From Desulfofalx alkaliphila DSM 12257 (GTDB taxonomy: Bacteria > Bacillota > Desulfotomaculia > Desulfotomaculales > Desulfohalotomaculaceae): 64,000 bases of DNA. The stretch is taken from contig NZ_JONT01000009.1 in assembly GCF_000711975.1 (NCBI RefSeq), forward strand, positions 34,668 to 98,667, in the 5' to 3' direction. A program made the position numbers and the translations under genes. A model generated the notes under the pieces. It did no database searches. It was given only the letters and a program-made list of their open reading frames with translations, and was not told the DNA's origin. Positions 17,741-28,136 of the stretch are shown piece by piece. The stretch's first letter is position 1; each line of letters starts with the position of its first letter.

Positions 17741-18097
17741 ATGTTATCGGTGGGCGGTGCGATTTTTATATTTTTAGTAGTCGGTATTATTTTTGGCATA
17801 GGGGGTATTGTAACTGCTTTTTTAATTCAACCGCGACGCAAAAACAGTGTTAAAGAAGAGACCTATGAGTGTGGTCCCCCAACCCAGGGTACGGCATGGG
17901 TGAGATTTAAGGTGCAATACTTTGTCTATGCCTTGCTATTTGTTACCTTTGATGTGGCTACCATATATCTCTATCCCTGGGCTGTAAGGTTTAGCGGTGC
18001 AGGTATGTTTGAATTTTTAGCCATGGTCTTATTTTTTGCAATTGTAGTGTTAGGTCTGGCCTATGCCTGGAAGGAGGGAGCGTTGGAATGGAAATAA
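17741..18097 (+). CDS. nuoA: NADH-quinone oxidoreductase subunit A
   Basis: A 118-residue membrane subunit with three predicted transmembrane helices and the NuoA motif [20 protein letters not shown] between helices 1 and 2. [12 protein letters not shown] follows in helix 2. It is part of the proton-pumping membrane arm near the quinone site. Preceded by a G-rich ribosome site. The next gene starts inside its last codons. Confidence 0.95.
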   Translation: MLSVGGAIFIFLVVGIIFGIGGIVTAFLIQPRRKNSVKEETYECGPPTQGTAWVRFKVQYFVYALLFVTFDVATIYLYPWAVRFSGAGMFEFLAMVLFFAIVVLGLAYAWKEGALEWK

Positions 18098-18645
18098 AAA
18101 AAGCATGCCTTGAAAAACACCCCATTGAAGAGATGACCACCGACCCCGTCATTATTGAAGAGGTGAAAAGAACAGTGGCATTAGCACCGCTGGAAAAGGT
18201 ATTTAACCTAGCCAGGGCCCACTCATTGTGGCCAATGACCTTTGGTTTGGCCTGCTGTGCCATTGAAATGATGGCTGCCGGTGGGCCGCGATTTGATTTG
18301 GCCCGGTTTGGCTATGAGGTATTTCGTCCGTCACCCAGACAGGCGGACGTAATGATTGTGGCGGGTACCATTACCCATAAGATGGCTCCCTTTATTAAGA
18401 GAATTTATCACCAAATGCCGGAGCCAAAATGGGTTATAGCCATGGGCAGCTGTGCCATATCCGGCGGCCCCTTTGTAGACTCCTACAGTGTTGTACCGGG
18501 TACAGATCAATTGGTTCCCGTTGACGTATATGTTCCTGGATGCCCTCCCCGCCCGGATGCGCTGATACAGGGCATGATTTTACTTAAACATAAGGTGATG
18601 AATCCGAAGGTGGTGGATGAGCAGCCATGGAAAGCAATCAAATAA
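18088..18645 (+). CDS. nuoB: NADH-quinone oxidoreductase subunit B
   Basis: 185 residues carrying the N2 [4Fe-4S] cluster, the last electron carrier before quinone. The ligands lie in [11 protein letters not shown] (tandem Cys), [10 protein letters not shown] and [12 protein letters not shown]. It overlaps the end of nuoA by 10 bases, with AAGGAGG upstream. It is highly conserved. Confidence 0.97.
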   Translation: MEIKKACLEKHPIEEMTTDPVIIEEVKRTVALAPLEKVFNLARAHSLWPMTFGLACCAIEMMAAGGPRFDLARFGYEVFRPSPRQADVMIVAGTITHKMAPFIKRIYHQMPEPKWVIAMGSCAISGGPFVDSYSVVPGTDQLVPVDVYVPGCPPRPDALIQGMILLKHKVMNPKVVDEQPWKAIK

Positions 18646-19058
18646 TACAGCAAATTAAAGAGGAGTTTCCAGAGACTGAAATAATTGAAAAAACATTGTT
18701 TATACCACTTTCAAAGTTGCTGCCGGTGGCCCGTAAACTGAGAGAAGAGTATCTTTTTAATTATTTAACAAACCAAACTGCCACCGATTATGGAGAATAT
18801 TTTGAGCTGGTATATAACATCTGCAGGGTACCGGCCGGCAATATGTTAATGTTTAAAACAAGGGTGGCCCGCAATAACGCCAGGGTACCTTCGCTATATG
18901 AAATCTGGCCCGGTGCAGAATGGCAGGAGCGAGAAATCTACGACCTACTGGGAATTGAGTTCACCAACCATCCGGATTTGCGTAGAATTCTGATGCCGGA
19001 TGATTATCAGCATCATCCACTGCGCAAAGATTTTAAGTGGGTTGGGGGTAGAGACTAA
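18627..19058 (+). CDS. nuoC: NADH-quinone oxidoreductase subunit C
   Basis: 143 residues with the 30-kDa subunit signature [44 protein letters not shown] in part (read at about residues 85-130). It is short but complete, ending in DFKWVGGRD. It shapes the quinone-facing module together with NuoB and NuoD, and it is a separate gene rather than fused to nuoD. It overlaps nuoB by 19 bases. Confidence 0.95.
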   Translation: MESNQIIQQIKEEFPETEIIEKTLFIPLSKLLPVARKLREEYLFNYLTNQTATDYGEYFELVYNICRVPAGNMLMFKTRVARNNARVPSLYEIWPGAEWQEREIYDLLGIEFTNHPDLRRILMPDDYQHHPLRKDFKWVGGRD

Positions 19059-19089
19059 ACATTATTCTCTGGAATAAGAGGTGTAATAA

Positions 19090-20196
19090 ATGTTGAGAAC
19101 AGAAGAGTTTGTCTTAAATATGGGTCCTCAACACCCTGCTACACACGGTGTATTGCGACTGCTCTTGACCATGGATGGAGAGACAGTGGTTAAGGCTGAA
19201 CCCATTATCGGTTACCTGCACCGTGGCATTGAGAAGCTGGCAGAATCTAGAACCTATTCACAATTTATACCGTACACCGACCGGTTGGACTACTTGGCTT
19301 CTATGCTGATGAATCTCGGTTACGTACAGGCCATAGAAAAAATGATGGGCATAGAGGTGCCGGAAAGGGCGGAATATATTCGTGTAATCACCTCAGAAAT
19401 GTCCCGGATTTGCAGTCATTGTATAGCGGTTGGAACCTTTGCCCTGGACTTAGGTGCATTTACCGGCTTTATGTACCCCTTAAGGGAAAGGGAAAGACTG
19501 ATGGATATGTTGGAAATGATAACCGGCTCCAGAATGACCTTTAGCTATATGCGCATTGGTGGCGTGGCAGCTGATTTACCCGAAGAATTTTACCCGGCCA
19601 TGGAAGAGTTTCTAAAAATATTTCCCGCCTGTGTGGACGAATATGACGGGCTGATCACCGGCAATGAAATATTTCAGGCCCGTACCAAAAATATTGGTGT
19701 TTTGAAACCGGAAACTGCCATCAAATACAGCATGAGCGGTCCGGTACTGCGGGGATCCGGTGTAAACTATGATTTGCGCAAGGCCCGTCCCTATGGAATT
19801 TATGATCGTTTTGACTTCGATGTGCCAGTGGGTGAAAAGGGTGACTGTTTTGATCGATTCCGCTGCCGTATGGAGGAGATGCGCCAGTCCCAACGTATAA
19901 TTGAACAGGCCTTAGAGCAGCTGGCAGAACTGCCGCCGGGTCCTGTTATTGCTAAAGTTCCCAGGGTGATTAAGCCCCCTAAAGGGGAGGTATATCACGA
20001 AATTGAAAGTGCAAAGGGAATCTTGGGTTATTATGTGGTCAGTGACGGAACCACCAATCCCTATCGGATTCATGTTCGCCGTCCATCTTTTTTAAACCTC
20101 GACTATATTGACCAACTTTGCCGAGGATGGAAACTGGCAGACCTTGTTGCTATTTTAGGTAGTTTGGACATTGTGCTGGGAGAAGTGGATTGTTAA
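19090..20196 (+). CDS. nuoD: NADH-quinone oxidoreductase subunit D
   Basis: A 368-residue 49-kDa-type subunit, related to hydrogenase large subunits. It has [15 protein letters not shown] and [12 protein letters not shown], and it ends in [12 protein letters not shown]. The quinone-site His and Asp in GPQHPATHG are present. The hydrogenase Ni-binding cysteines are absent, as expected for NuoD. It forms the quinone pocket with NuoB. Confidence 0.96.
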   Translation: MLRTEEFVLNMGPQHPATHGVLRLLLTMDGETVVKAEPIIGYLHRGIEKLAESRTYSQFIPYTDRLDYLASMLMNLGYVQAIEKMMGIEVPERAEYIRVITSEMSRICSHCIAVGTFALDLGAFTGFMYPLRERERLMDMLEMITGSRMTFSYMRIGGVAADLPEEFYPAMEEFLKIFPACVDEYDGLITGNEIFQARTKNIGVLKPETAIKYSMSGPVLRGSGVNYDLRKARPYGIYDRFDFDVPVGEKGDCFDRFRCRMEEMRQSQRIIEQALEQLAELPPGPVIAKVPRVIKPPKGEVYHEIESAKGILGYYVVSDGTTNPYRIHVRRPSFLNLDYIDQLCRGWKLADLVAILGSLDIVLGEVDC

Positions 20197-20225
20197 CAAA
20201 TTTTAGGTTATAGGGGAGAATTGGC

Positions 20226-21275
20226 ATGGAAAATTTATTTGTTAATATTGCCGGTTCGTTGCGGATTATGTTTGAACACATGGGATTGTCCCCGCTGTTA
20301 AGCGATACTGCCCTAATGGTGGTAAAAATACTAGCCATACTGTTGTTTATTATAATTAACGCACTGTGGCTGGTTTATATGGAACGTAAGGTTGCGGGCT
20401 ACATCCAATGTCGTCCTGGGCCGAATCGGGTTGGTCCCAAGGGCTTGTTACAAACAACCGCTGACATAGGGAAACTAATGAGTAAAGAGGTTGTTATTCC
20501 AAAATCAGCGGATAAGGTATTGTTTTTATTAGCTCCTGCGTTAATATTTACACCCCCGCTGCTGGTATTTATGGTGGTACCCTTTGGGGAAAATATGGCT
20601 GCAGTGGACTTGAATATCGGACTGGTATACTTTTTTGCCCTGGCTTCACTGTCTACGGTGATTTTTTGGATGGCCGGCTGGGCATCAAACAATAAATACT
20701 CACTGCTGGGGAGTATGAGGGTTGTTGCCCAAATGGTCAGTTACGAATTGCCGTTAATTATATCGATCTTTGGCATAGTGATGATAACCGGCTCCTTGAA
20801 CATAAGTGAAATTGTACGCTCGCAGGAGAATATGTGGTTTATCTTTTTGCAGCCGGTGGCTTTTTTGATATTTTTCATTGCCATGGTGGCAGAGGCCAAT
20901 AGGGCACCCTTTGATTTGGCAGAGGGTGAGTCAGAAATTATTGCCGGTCCCTTTACCGAATACGGTGGTATGGCCTTTGCGCTGTTCTTTTTGGCTGAAT
21001 ATACAAGTGTATTGCTTGCCGCTTTTATGACAGCAACCCTCTTTTTAGGTGGTTGGCTGGCGCCCTTTGGTCTTACCTTTATACCGGGCTGGATTTGGAT
21101 GCTCATTAAGGTTTACCTGATGATTTATGTAATCATGTGGCTCCGTTGGACCTTCCCCCGCATCCGCGTTGACCAGTTAATGAATTTTGGTTGGAAAGTA
21201 TTGCTTCCTGTTTCGGTGGCCAATGTATTTGTTACCGGTATAGGGCTAAAGGTCTTTCAAATGATGGGGTGGTGA
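20226..21275 (+). CDS. nuoH: NADH-quinone oxidoreductase subunit H
   Basis: 349 residues and about eight transmembrane helices. Signature stretches are YMERKVAGYIQCRPGPNRVGPKGLLQ (first cytosolic loop) and AEANRAPFDLAEGESEIIAGP. NuoH connects the quinone module to the antiporter-like subunits. The start ATG follows GGGGAGAATTGGC. The order D-H-I reflects the missing nuoEFG genes. Confidence 0.96.
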   Translation: MENLFVNIAGSLRIMFEHMGLSPLLSDTALMVVKILAILLFIIINALWLVYMERKVAGYIQCRPGPNRVGPKGLLQTTADIGKLMSKEVVIPKSADKVLFLLAPALIFTPPLLVFMVVPFGENMAAVDLNIGLVYFFALASLSTVIFWMAGWASNNKYSLLGSMRVVAQMVSYELPLIISIFGIVMITGSLNISEIVRSQENMWFIFLQPVAFLIFFIAMVAEANRAPFDLAEGESEIIAGPFTEYGGMAFALFFLAEYTSVLLAAFMTATLFLGGWLAPFGLTFIPGWIWMLIKVYLMIYVIMWLRWTFPRIRVDQLMNFGWKVLLPVSVANVFVTGIGLKVFQMMGW

Positions 21276-21280
21276 TATAG

Positions 21281-21790
21281 GTGTTTGGATCAGGACTGAT
21301 AAAAGGTTTATCTATAACTTTAAAGGAGCTCTTTACAAAAAAAGTAACCGTTCAGTATCCGGATGAGATCTATCCGCTTCCCGAGCGCTTTCACGGACGT
21401 TTCAAGTTAGATGTAAACTCCTGCATCAGTTGCGGCCTCTGTGTACGCTCCTGCCCTAACAAAGCCATAATGTTGGAGTCCGAAACGGTGGCAAAAAAAA
21501 GGCGGTTACTAAAATATCAAATAGATCTAAAGTATTGTATGTTTTGCGGGTTTTGTGTGGAGGTATGCCCTAAAAAAGCCTTGGGGTATATCAAGGACTT
21601 TGAATTATGCCAGTATAAGTGGGAAAAGATACCACTGCTACTGGCCAATGAAGAGCCAACGCCCCAGGAAGAGCGGGAGCGCTTGGAAGCAGAGGCTAAA
21701 AAAGCAGAGGAAGCTAAAAAAGCTGCCGCTGAGGCTGCCAAAGCTGAAAAAGAAACAGCTGTTTCCACAGCTCCCGGCAAGGAGGATTGA
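21281..21790 (+). CDS. nuoI: NADH-quinone oxidoreductase subunit I with Ala/Lys/Glu-rich tail
   Basis: 169 residues. Two [4Fe-4S] motifs carry electrons: CISCGLCVRSCPNKAI and CMFCGFCVEVCPKKAL. After about residue 120 the protein continues into a low-complexity tail rich in Glu, Lys and Ala (repeats such as EAKKAEEAKKAAAEAAK), ending in APGKED; this is longer and more charged than typical NuoI. In a complex without NuoEFG, NuoI is the likely entry point for electrons from ferredoxin or another donor, and the tail could be a docking surface (inference). GTG start at 21281. Confidence 0.94.
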   Translation: MFGSGLIKGLSITLKELFTKKVTVQYPDEIYPLPERFHGRFKLDVNSCISCGLCVRSCPNKAIMLESETVAKKRRLLKYQIDLKYCMFCGFCVEVCPKKALGYIKDFELCQYKWEKIPLLLANEEPTPQEERERLEAEAKKAEEAKKAAAEAAKAEKETAVSTAPGKED

Positions 21791-21792
21791 AG

Positions 21793-22317
21793 ATGGAAGG
21801 TATTACCACAGCAATAGCTTTTTGGATGTTAGCAGCGGTAATTTTGGGTTCAGCCCTAATGGTGGTGGTGGGAAAGCACATAGTACACAGCGTTCTGTGT
21901 TTGGTGGTGACTTTCCTGGGCACCGCAGGGGTGTTCTTGATCTTAGACGCTAAATTTCTGGCAGCCATCCAGGTGCTGGTATATGCAGGCTCCGTTTCAA
22001 TTATGATTGTATTTGGGGTCATGCTTACCCAGAGGGGGGATATGAAGGCCAGCAATTTGTTTAATAAGCGCACGCTGATAACTGTACCCATCGCTCTTCT
22101 AACCCTTGTGGTGGCAGGTCTGCTTGCCTTCAAAAGCAGCTCCAAGGTTGCGGTAGCCGGGGGAGCGGTTCCGGCAGATACGGTGGGGGGCATAGGTGCC
22201 CTCTTGTTTTCAAACTATCTTATACCCTTTGAGCTGGCAGGAGTATTGGTGCTGGTGGTGATGATTGGAGCGGTATTCTTGACCAAGGAGGTGAAAGCTA
22301 ATGCTGACAACGATTAG
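21793..22317 (+). CDS. nuoJ: NADH-quinone oxidoreductase subunit J
   Basis: A 174-residue membrane subunit with five predicted helices, including [21 protein letters not shown], a conserved NuoJ stretch. A Gly/Ala-rich loop lies before the last helix. The ATG at 21793 is used because GGAGG lies 7 bases upstream; the TTG at 21787 is too close to it. It overlaps nuoK by 17 bases. Confidence 0.94.
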   Translation: MEGITTAIAFWMLAAVILGSALMVVVGKHIVHSVLCLVVTFLGTAGVFLILDAKFLAAIQVLVYAGSVSIMIVFGVMLTQRGDMKASNLFNKRTLITVPIALLTLVVAGLLAFKSSSKVAVAGGAVPADTVGGIGALLFSNYLIPFELAGVLVLVVMIGAVFLTKEVKANADND

Positions 22318-22618
22318 CCCCATGCATTTTGTGGCACTGTCGATGGCCCTATTCTGCATTGGCTTGTTTGGTGTGGTGGTCAAGAGAAATGCCATTGTAG
22401 TGTTGATTTGTGTTGAACTTATGTTAAATGCGGTAATTATAAACTTAGTGGCCTTTAACAAATTTATTACCCCGGAGCTCTTTACCGGACAGTTATTTTC
22501 AATTTTTGTTATTACTGTGGCTGCAGCCGAAGTGGGTGTAGGGTTAGCCATACTGATTGCCATATACCGCAATAGATTATCTGTTAACTTAGACGACTTT
22601 AATATTTTGAAATGGTAG
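22301..22618 (+). CDS. nuoK: NADH-quinone oxidoreductase subunit K
   Basis: 105 residues, three transmembrane helices. The conserved membrane glutamates used in proton transfer are visible in [18 protein letters not shown] and [19 protein letters not shown]. The MrpC-like family. Ribosome site AAGGAGG lies inside the end of nuoJ. Confidence 0.95.
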   Translation: MLTTISPMHFVALSMALFCIGLFGVVVKRNAIVVLICVELMLNAVIINLVAFNKFITPELFTGQLFSIFVITVAAAEVGVGLAILIAIYRNRLSVNLDDFNILKW

Positions 22619-22654
22619 CAGTCCAACAGTGTGAAGGTAGGTGCTGAATAAACT

Positions 22655-24568
22655 ATGGTAGAGTTTGCGATGTATCAAGCCTGGCTGATACCTCTACTGC
22701 CGGCCCTGGCATTTCTAATCATCGTTTTTTTAACACGGCCCTGGCATAAACTCAGCTCTGCGGTGTCAATAGCCGCTATAACCGGTTCATTTGTGCTTTC
22801 GGCACTGGCTGCTTTTGGTGTCTTTACCAATGCTGATTTTAAAAGTCAGGCACTGGTGTATCAATTGCGCTGGTTTGGTATGGAGGGGCTGTATGTTGAC
22901 GTGGGTATTTATCTGGACCCCGCCTCGGCCATGATGATTTTTATGGTTACCTTGGTAACGGTGTTAATCCAGATCTACTCCACCGGATATATGAAAGGTG
23001 ATCCCGGTTACCCGGTGTTCTTTTCCTATTTATCATTATTTGCAGCATCAATGCTGGGTTTGATTTTGTCCAGCAACCTGCTGCAGATGTTTGTATTCTG
23101 GGAATTGGTTGGTCTGTGTTCATATTTGTTAATTGGTTTTTATAACCATAAGGTATCCGCCCGGGAGGCGGCGAAAAAGGCCTTCGTTACCTGTCGGGTG
23201 GCGGATTTCGGCTTGCTGCTGGGCTTGTTGGCCATTCAAATTATTTTCGGAACATTAAATATCCATGACTTATCTCAAATAATTCCTAACTTTGAAAGCT
23301 ATACCACCATGGGTATGATGACGCTGATTGCTGTGTTGGTGTTTATCGGGCCTATCGGTAAATCGGGTCAGTTTCCGCTGCACGTGTGGTTGCCCGATGC
23401 CATGGAAGGTCCTACACCTGTCTCTGCTTTGATTCATGCTGCCACCATGGTTGTGGCCGGTGTCTATCTGGTGGGGCGGACAATGTTCTTGTTTGTGGAA
23501 GTACCCTCAGCCATGTATTTGGTGGCTGTGGTGGGTGGATTTACGGCGCTGTTTGCGGCTACAATTGCCCTTACCCAACGGGAAATTAAGCGCATACTGG
23601 CCTATTCCACAGTCAGTCAGTTGGGGTATATGATGCTGGCACTGGGCATAGGCAGTTTAACAGCATCCTTTTTTCACCTGTGGACCCACGCTTTCTTTAA
23701 GGCGCTGATGTTTTTAGCTGCCGGTTCTGTGTTGCACGCCTTAAACAAAGCCGATGTGTGGGATATGGGTGGCTTAATTAAGAAAATGCCTATCACCGGC
23801 TGGACCTTTGTTGTTGGCGGCTTAGCCATTGCCGGTATTCCACCTTTTGCAGGCTTTTGGTCTAAGGATGAGATTCTCTTGGAAGCCTTTTTGCAAGGCC
23901 ATTATGTGCTGTTTTTCATGGCAACTTTAACAGCCTTTTTGACAGCCTTTTATATGTGGCGAATGATTTTTTTGGTGTTCTTTGGTGAAGAAAAGGCCGG
24001 CAACAACCCCCATGAATCTCCCTTATCTATGACAGTGCCTTTGGTAATATTGGCAGTGTTTGCTACCTTTGCCGGCATCGTCGGAACTCCCTGGACACAC
24101 CTGTGGCAAGATTGGATTTTCTACGGACATCCCCATCAGGTGGAACCGGTAATTTGGATTATGCTCTTGTCCGTTGCGGTGGCAGTGGCAGGTATTGCCC
24201 TTGCTTACCGCTTGTATGTGGCAGATAAGGATAAGGTGTTGGCAGGCAGTTTGGCCCAACGATTTAAACCCATTTATACGCTCTTATATAACAAGTATTA
24301 TATGGATGAAATGTACCTTTGGTTTAACCATCAGGTGGTAGATAAGTCTGCCAAGTTGACATATCTCTTTGATATTTATGTTGTGGACGGTATTGTAAAC
24401 GGCCTGGCTGCAATTACTAAGGGTTTAGGATGCGGTATTCGCTATTCTCAAACCGGTAGAATGCAGACCTATGCACTGGTTTTCTTCATGGCGGTGCTGG
24501 TGATCACTGTGATACTGGCCTTTAATGATACTTCATCAACTCCCCTGATAATGGGAGGTGTTAAATAA
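22655..24568 (+). CDS. nuoL: NADH-quinone oxidoreductase subunit L
   Basis: 637 residues, the distal antiporter-like pump subunit, with about 16 hydrophobic helices and a long C-terminal extension. Conserved segments include FFSYLSLFAASMLGL, FWELVGLCSYLLIGFY, and GKSGQFPLHVWLPDAMEGPTPVSALIHAATMV around residues 230-265. The pumping Lys and Glu residues appear in these motifs. The ribosome site is weak (AAGGTAGGTGC). The stop overlaps the nuoM start by one base. Confidence 0.95.
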   Translation: MVEFAMYQAWLIPLLPALAFLIIVFLTRPWHKLSSAVSIAAITGSFVLSALAAFGVFTNADFKSQALVYQLRWFGMEGLYVDVGIYLDPASAMMIFMVTLVTVLIQIYSTGYMKGDPGYPVFFSYLSLFAASMLGLILSSNLLQMFVFWELVGLCSYLLIGFYNHKVSAREAAKKAFVTCRVADFGLLLGLLAIQIIFGTLNIHDLSQIIPNFESYTTMGMMTLIAVLVFIGPIGKSGQFPLHVWLPDAMEGPTPVSALIHAATMVVAGVYLVGRTMFLFVEVPSAMYLVAVVGGFTALFAATIALTQREIKRILAYSTVSQLGYMMLALGIGSLTASFFHLWTHAFFKALMFLAAGSVLHALNKADVWDMGGLIKKMPITGWTFVVGGLAIAGIPPFAGFWSKDEILLEAFLQGHYVLFFMATLTAFLTAFYMWRMIFLVFFGEEKAGNNPHESPLSMTVPLVILAVFATFAGIVGTPWTHLWQDWIFYGHPHQVEPVIWIMLLSVAVAVAGIALAYRLYVADKDKVLAGSLAQRFKPIYTLLYNKYYMDEMYLWFNHQVVDKSAKLTYLFDIYVVDGIVNGLAAITKGLGCGIRYSQTGRMQTYALVFFMAVLVITVILAFNDTSSTPLIMGGVK

Positions 24569-26088
24569 TGGCTTTTTCATTACTGACTTTGGCACTGCTC
24601 ACTCCCATTGCCGCCGCCTTGGTGCTGGTGTTTTTGCCCAAAGATGAAAATCACCTGCACAGGTACGTGGCTGCCGCCGGTACCTTTGTTCCTTTGGCCA
24701 TCAGCCTGTATGTATTTTTTGCCTATGATAAGGCCATGGGTGGATTGCAGTTTGTACATCAAATACCTTGGATTCGCGATCTGGGCGTTACCTTTTATAT
24801 GGGAGTGGACGGCTTATCGCTGCCCATGATGCTGCTGACTAACCTAATTGGTTTTTGTGCAGTGTTTGCATCTTGGAATATTAATAACCGTACCAAAGAA
24901 TTTTTTGTGCTGCTGCTGATTTTAATAGCCGGTGTAATGGGAACTTTTATTGCCCAAGACTTGTTTATTTTCCTCTTGTTCTACGAAATTGTGGTTATAC
25001 CCATTTACATTATGGTGATAGTCTGGGGTAGCTCAAAAAGGGTTACCAAAGAATATGCCGGCATGAAACTGACCATATATCTTTTAATTGGTTCTGCCTT
25101 TTTATTGGCAGCGGTTATTGCCACCTTAGTGAAAGCGGTACAAATAACCGGGACTGCGGATATGAGCTTTTACGGGCTGGCACAAATTGATTTTCCTGAG
25201 CAGTTCCAGGTATGGATGTTTCTGTTGATGTTGATTGGCTTTGGTTCTTTGCTGTCCATGTGGCCCTTCCACAGTTGGTCACCTGACGGTTATGCCGGTG
25301 CACCCACTGCTGTTTCAATGATACACGCCGGTGTTTTGAAGAAAATAGGCGGTTACGGTTTGATTCGGATGGCTGTTTATGTTATGCCGGCAGGGGCTGC
25401 CTTTTGGGCTCCCTATATGGCGGTGCTCGGTGTCATTGGCTGTGCCTACGCCGCCATGGGTGCCTTGTACCAAAGGGATTTAAAATACCTGGTGGGATAT
25501 TCCTCAGTTAGTCATATGGGTTATGTAATGCTCGGTGTGGCAGCACTGAGTGTGGTGGGTGTCAACGGGGCTGTGGCCAATATGTTTGCTCACGGGGTGA
25601 TGGCTGCCCTGTTCTTTGCCATGATTGGGTTTATCTATGAAAAAACCAATACCCGCTCGATACCTGAATTGGGTGGTTTGGCCCGTCAAATGCCTAGACT
25701 GACTGTAGGCTTTATGCTGGCTGCCATGGCTTCATTGGGTCTTCCCGGCTTGATTACCTTTATCCCTGAGTTCACTATTTTTATAGGGGCCTTTGAACGC
25801 TTTGGCTTGCTGGCGGTAATAGCCATAGCAGGTATTATTATCACTGCCCTGTATGTATTGCGGGCCGGGGCCAACACCTTATTTGGACCACCTAAGGAAA
25901 AGTATAAGCATCTTAAGGATATCAGAGGGCCGGAATTGGTTCCCTTGGTGGTGTTGGGATTTGTATTGGTAATTGGAGGTATATTGCCTTCGCTGCTCTT
26001 TGATATGATTAACAGCGGTGTGGAACCTATTTTGACTCATGTTAACGATCACCTGCCCACTTCCGTTCAAATAGGGGGGGGATATTAA
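24568..26088 (+). CDS. nuoM: NADH-quinone oxidoreductase subunit M
   Basis: 506 residues, an antiporter-like proton pump. It shows FYMGVDGLSLPMMLLT, LFYEIVVIPIYIMVIVWG, and a proton-channel stretch around SMWPFHSWSPDGYAGAPTAVSMIHAGVLKKIGGYG. About 14 helices. Translationally coupled to nuoL (ATG shares the stop base) and followed directly by nuoN. Confidence 0.95.
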   Translation: MAFSLLTLALLTPIAAALVLVFLPKDENHLHRYVAAAGTFVPLAISLYVFFAYDKAMGGLQFVHQIPWIRDLGVTFYMGVDGLSLPMMLLTNLIGFCAVFASWNINNRTKEFFVLLLILIAGVMGTFIAQDLFIFLLFYEIVVIPIYIMVIVWGSSKRVTKEYAGMKLTIYLLIGSAFLLAAVIATLVKAVQITGTADMSFYGLAQIDFPEQFQVWMFLLMLIGFGSLLSMWPFHSWSPDGYAGAPTAVSMIHAGVLKKIGGYGLIRMAVYVMPAGAAFWAPYMAVLGVIGCAYAAMGALYQRDLKYLVGYSSVSHMGYVMLGVAALSVVGVNGAVANMFAHGVMAALFFAMIGFIYEKTNTRSIPELGGLARQMPRLTVGFMLAAMASLGLPGLITFIPEFTIFIGAFERFGLLAVIAIAGIIITALYVLRAGANTLFGPPKEKYKHLKDIRGPELVPLVVLGFVLVIGGILPSLLFDMINSGVEPILTHVNDHLPTSVQIGGGY

Positions 26089-27516
26089 ATGCCGTTTGAT
26101 TACAGTTTGCTAACAGTGGAAATAATGCTTGCTGTCCTTGGTGCTGCAGTGTTGATACTGGGATTGCTGACTCCCCCTGGTGCCCAAAAGGGCATAGGAC
26201 CAATCACAGTGCTGGGTTTAATGGGAACACTGGCAGTGGCCATTTGTTTATGGAAGCTGGAAGGAACGCTTTTTGGCGGCATGTTTATTGTTGACAAATA
26301 TGCCGGCTTCTTTAAAATTTTATTTTTATCAGCAGCTGTATTGGTAACCCTAGGCTGTATCAAATACATTGATAATATGGGCGTGCGCAGTGAATATTAC
26401 TCTATGCTGGTATTTTCCACCTTGGGTATGACGGTGATGGCCTCTGCGGGGGATTTTATCACCATGTACATGGGCTTAGAATTAATGACCATTGCCTTTA
26501 TCATCATGGTTGCAATGCGTAAAGCCAATGCCAAGGCTGTGGAATCCGGTATGAAGTATGTTATTTTAGCAGGCATATCTTCGGCAACCATGTTGTATGG
26601 TCTGTCCTTGGTGTACGGCATGACCGGAACCATTATGATTTACGATATTGCTCAAATATTGGTTGCCGGCCAAATGGCACCCATATTATCCCTTGGTTTA
26701 GCTATGCTGGTGGCCGGGATGGGCTTTAAGGTGGCGGTGGTTCCATTTCATATGTGGTCCCCCGATGTATATGAGGGTGCTCCCACCCCTGTCACTGCCT
26801 ACCTGGCCGTTGCCTCAAAGGCTGCATCCTTTGCCATTTTAGTAAGGCTGTTTATGGGCGGTTTAATAGGTGTGGCCGGTTCATGGATAATGCTGATTGC
26901 CCTTTTGGCTGCATTATCTATGATTATTGGCAACCTTTTAGCGATACCCCAAACCAACATCAAACGGATGCTTGCCTACTCAGGTATTGCCCAGGCGGGT
27001 TATATTTTAGTCGGCCTGGTGGCAGCCACCGAAGCCGGAATTAAGGGTGTTATGTTTTACTGTTTCTTATATGTGTTTGCCACCATGGGGGCCTTTATTG
27101 TGGTGGCAGCGGTTTACAATAAAATTAAGAGTACGGAAATTGCTGACTATGCAGGTCTGGCCCAGCGTGCACCGCTGTTGGCAGCGGTGCTCACTATCAG
27201 TATGCTGTCAATGGCCGGCATTCCGCCAATGGCGGGTTTTGTGGGCAAGTTTTACCTGTTTAAAACTGTGATTGCTGACTTTCTCTGGCTGGCGCTGCTG
27301 GGTTTAATCATGTCTATGATATCCGTGTATTACTATCTGCGGGTCACTTTGGTGATGTATCGGGATAAGCCTAAAGACAGCAGTCCCATTCAGCTGTCCG
27401 GGGGGGTAAGGGTTACTCTCCTTGTTGCTATGATTGGCACGCTGATAATTGGCATTTACCCCGGCCCGCTGTCTGAGGCGGTAAATGCTGCGGCCGCCAG
27501 TTTCTTCATAAACTAG
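26089..27516 (+). CDS. nuoN: NADH-quinone oxidoreductase subunit N
   Basis: 475 residues, the third antiporter-like subunit. Typical stretches are YMGLELMTIAFIIMVA and VPFHMWSPDVYEGAPTPVTAYLAVASK. About 14 helices. It begins at the base after the nuoM stop, with GGGGGGG ahead of it, and ends the operon. With nuoABCDHIJKLM it completes an 11-subunit complex lacking the NADH dehydrogenase module (NuoEFG). Confidence 0.95.
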   Translation: MPFDYSLLTVEIMLAVLGAAVLILGLLTPPGAQKGIGPITVLGLMGTLAVAICLWKLEGTLFGGMFIVDKYAGFFKILFLSAAVLVTLGCIKYIDNMGVRSEYYSMLVFSTLGMTVMASAGDFITMYMGLELMTIAFIIMVAMRKANAKAVESGMKYVILAGISSATMLYGLSLVYGMTGTIMIYDIAQILVAGQMAPILSLGLAMLVAGMGFKVAVVPFHMWSPDVYEGAPTPVTAYLAVASKAASFAILVRLFMGGLIGVAGSWIMLIALLAALSMIIGNLLAIPQTNIKRMLAYSGIAQAGYILVGLVAATEAGIKGVMFYCFLYVFATMGAFIVVAAVYNKIKSTEIADYAGLAQRAPLLAAVLTISMLSMAGIPPMAGFVGKFYLFKTVIADFLWLALLGLIMSMISVYYYLRVTLVMYRDKPKDSSPIQLSGGVRVTLLVAMIGTLIIGIYPGPLSEAVNAAAASFFIN

Positions 27517-27620
27517 GGAAGGCAGTCCTTAAACAATTAAGTTTGTGATGTTAAATGAATTTTTCCTTAATGGCGTGGTAATAATACTTCCTAGATTAGA
27601 ATAATTTAAGGAGGTATCCC

Positions 27621-28007
27621 ATGGAAAAATTCAATCATGCCACTGCACTGATTATTAAATTTGTGGCAATGGCAATTATTTTGGTAATTGCCCTACCAAT
27701 GATTAGCACCATGAATATTTTTCAGTCACTGATCACTGCTGTGGTACTGACTGCACTGGCCTATGCCATTGGTGACCTGTATATTTTATCTGCGAGCAAT
27801 AACATCTATGCAACACTGGCCGATGCGGGTATGGCCTTTGCGATAATCTGGTTTATGAATTTCCTTCTTACGGGGGCACCGATAAATCTGGGCGGTTTGT
27901 TGGTACTCGCTGTAATAATCGGTGCGGTAGAATACTTTTTCCACAAATATGTGGCCGGGACCGTTTTGGAAGGAGATAAGGTAGAAGTTAAAGAAGTCAA
28001 TGAATAG
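27621..28007 (+). CDS. DUF2512 (YndM-like) membrane protein
   Basis: 128 residues with four hydrophobic helices, a conserved YAIGDLYIL motif after helix 2, and a charged C-terminus. The family is common in spore-forming Firmicutes; the function is unknown. Strong ribosome site AAGGAGG. A terminator follows. It is probably monocistronic. Confidence 0.8.
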   Translation: MEKFNHATALIIKFVAMAIILVIALPMISTMNIFQSLITAVVLTALAYAIGDLYILSASNNIYATLADAGMAFAIIWFMNFLLTGAPINLGGLLVLAVIIGAVEYFFHKYVAGTVLEGDKVEVKEVNE

Positions 28008-28017
28008 CTAAAGCAAT

Positions 28018-28058
28018 AAATGCCTCTGCCTCTTTTTGGGCAGGGGCATTTATTTATT
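28018..28058 (+). terminator. Terminator after the DUF2512 gene
   Basis: AAATGCCTCTGCC and GGCAGGGGCATTT form a 13-position stem with one wobble-like mismatch and are followed by ATTTATTT. Confidence 0.8.
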
Positions 28059-28136
28059 TGCATTTTATGTGAGCTTAAGAGGATGCTTTAATTTAGTGGC
28101 TTTTTTTGGTAAACTATCACTAAAGGTGTTATTTGG

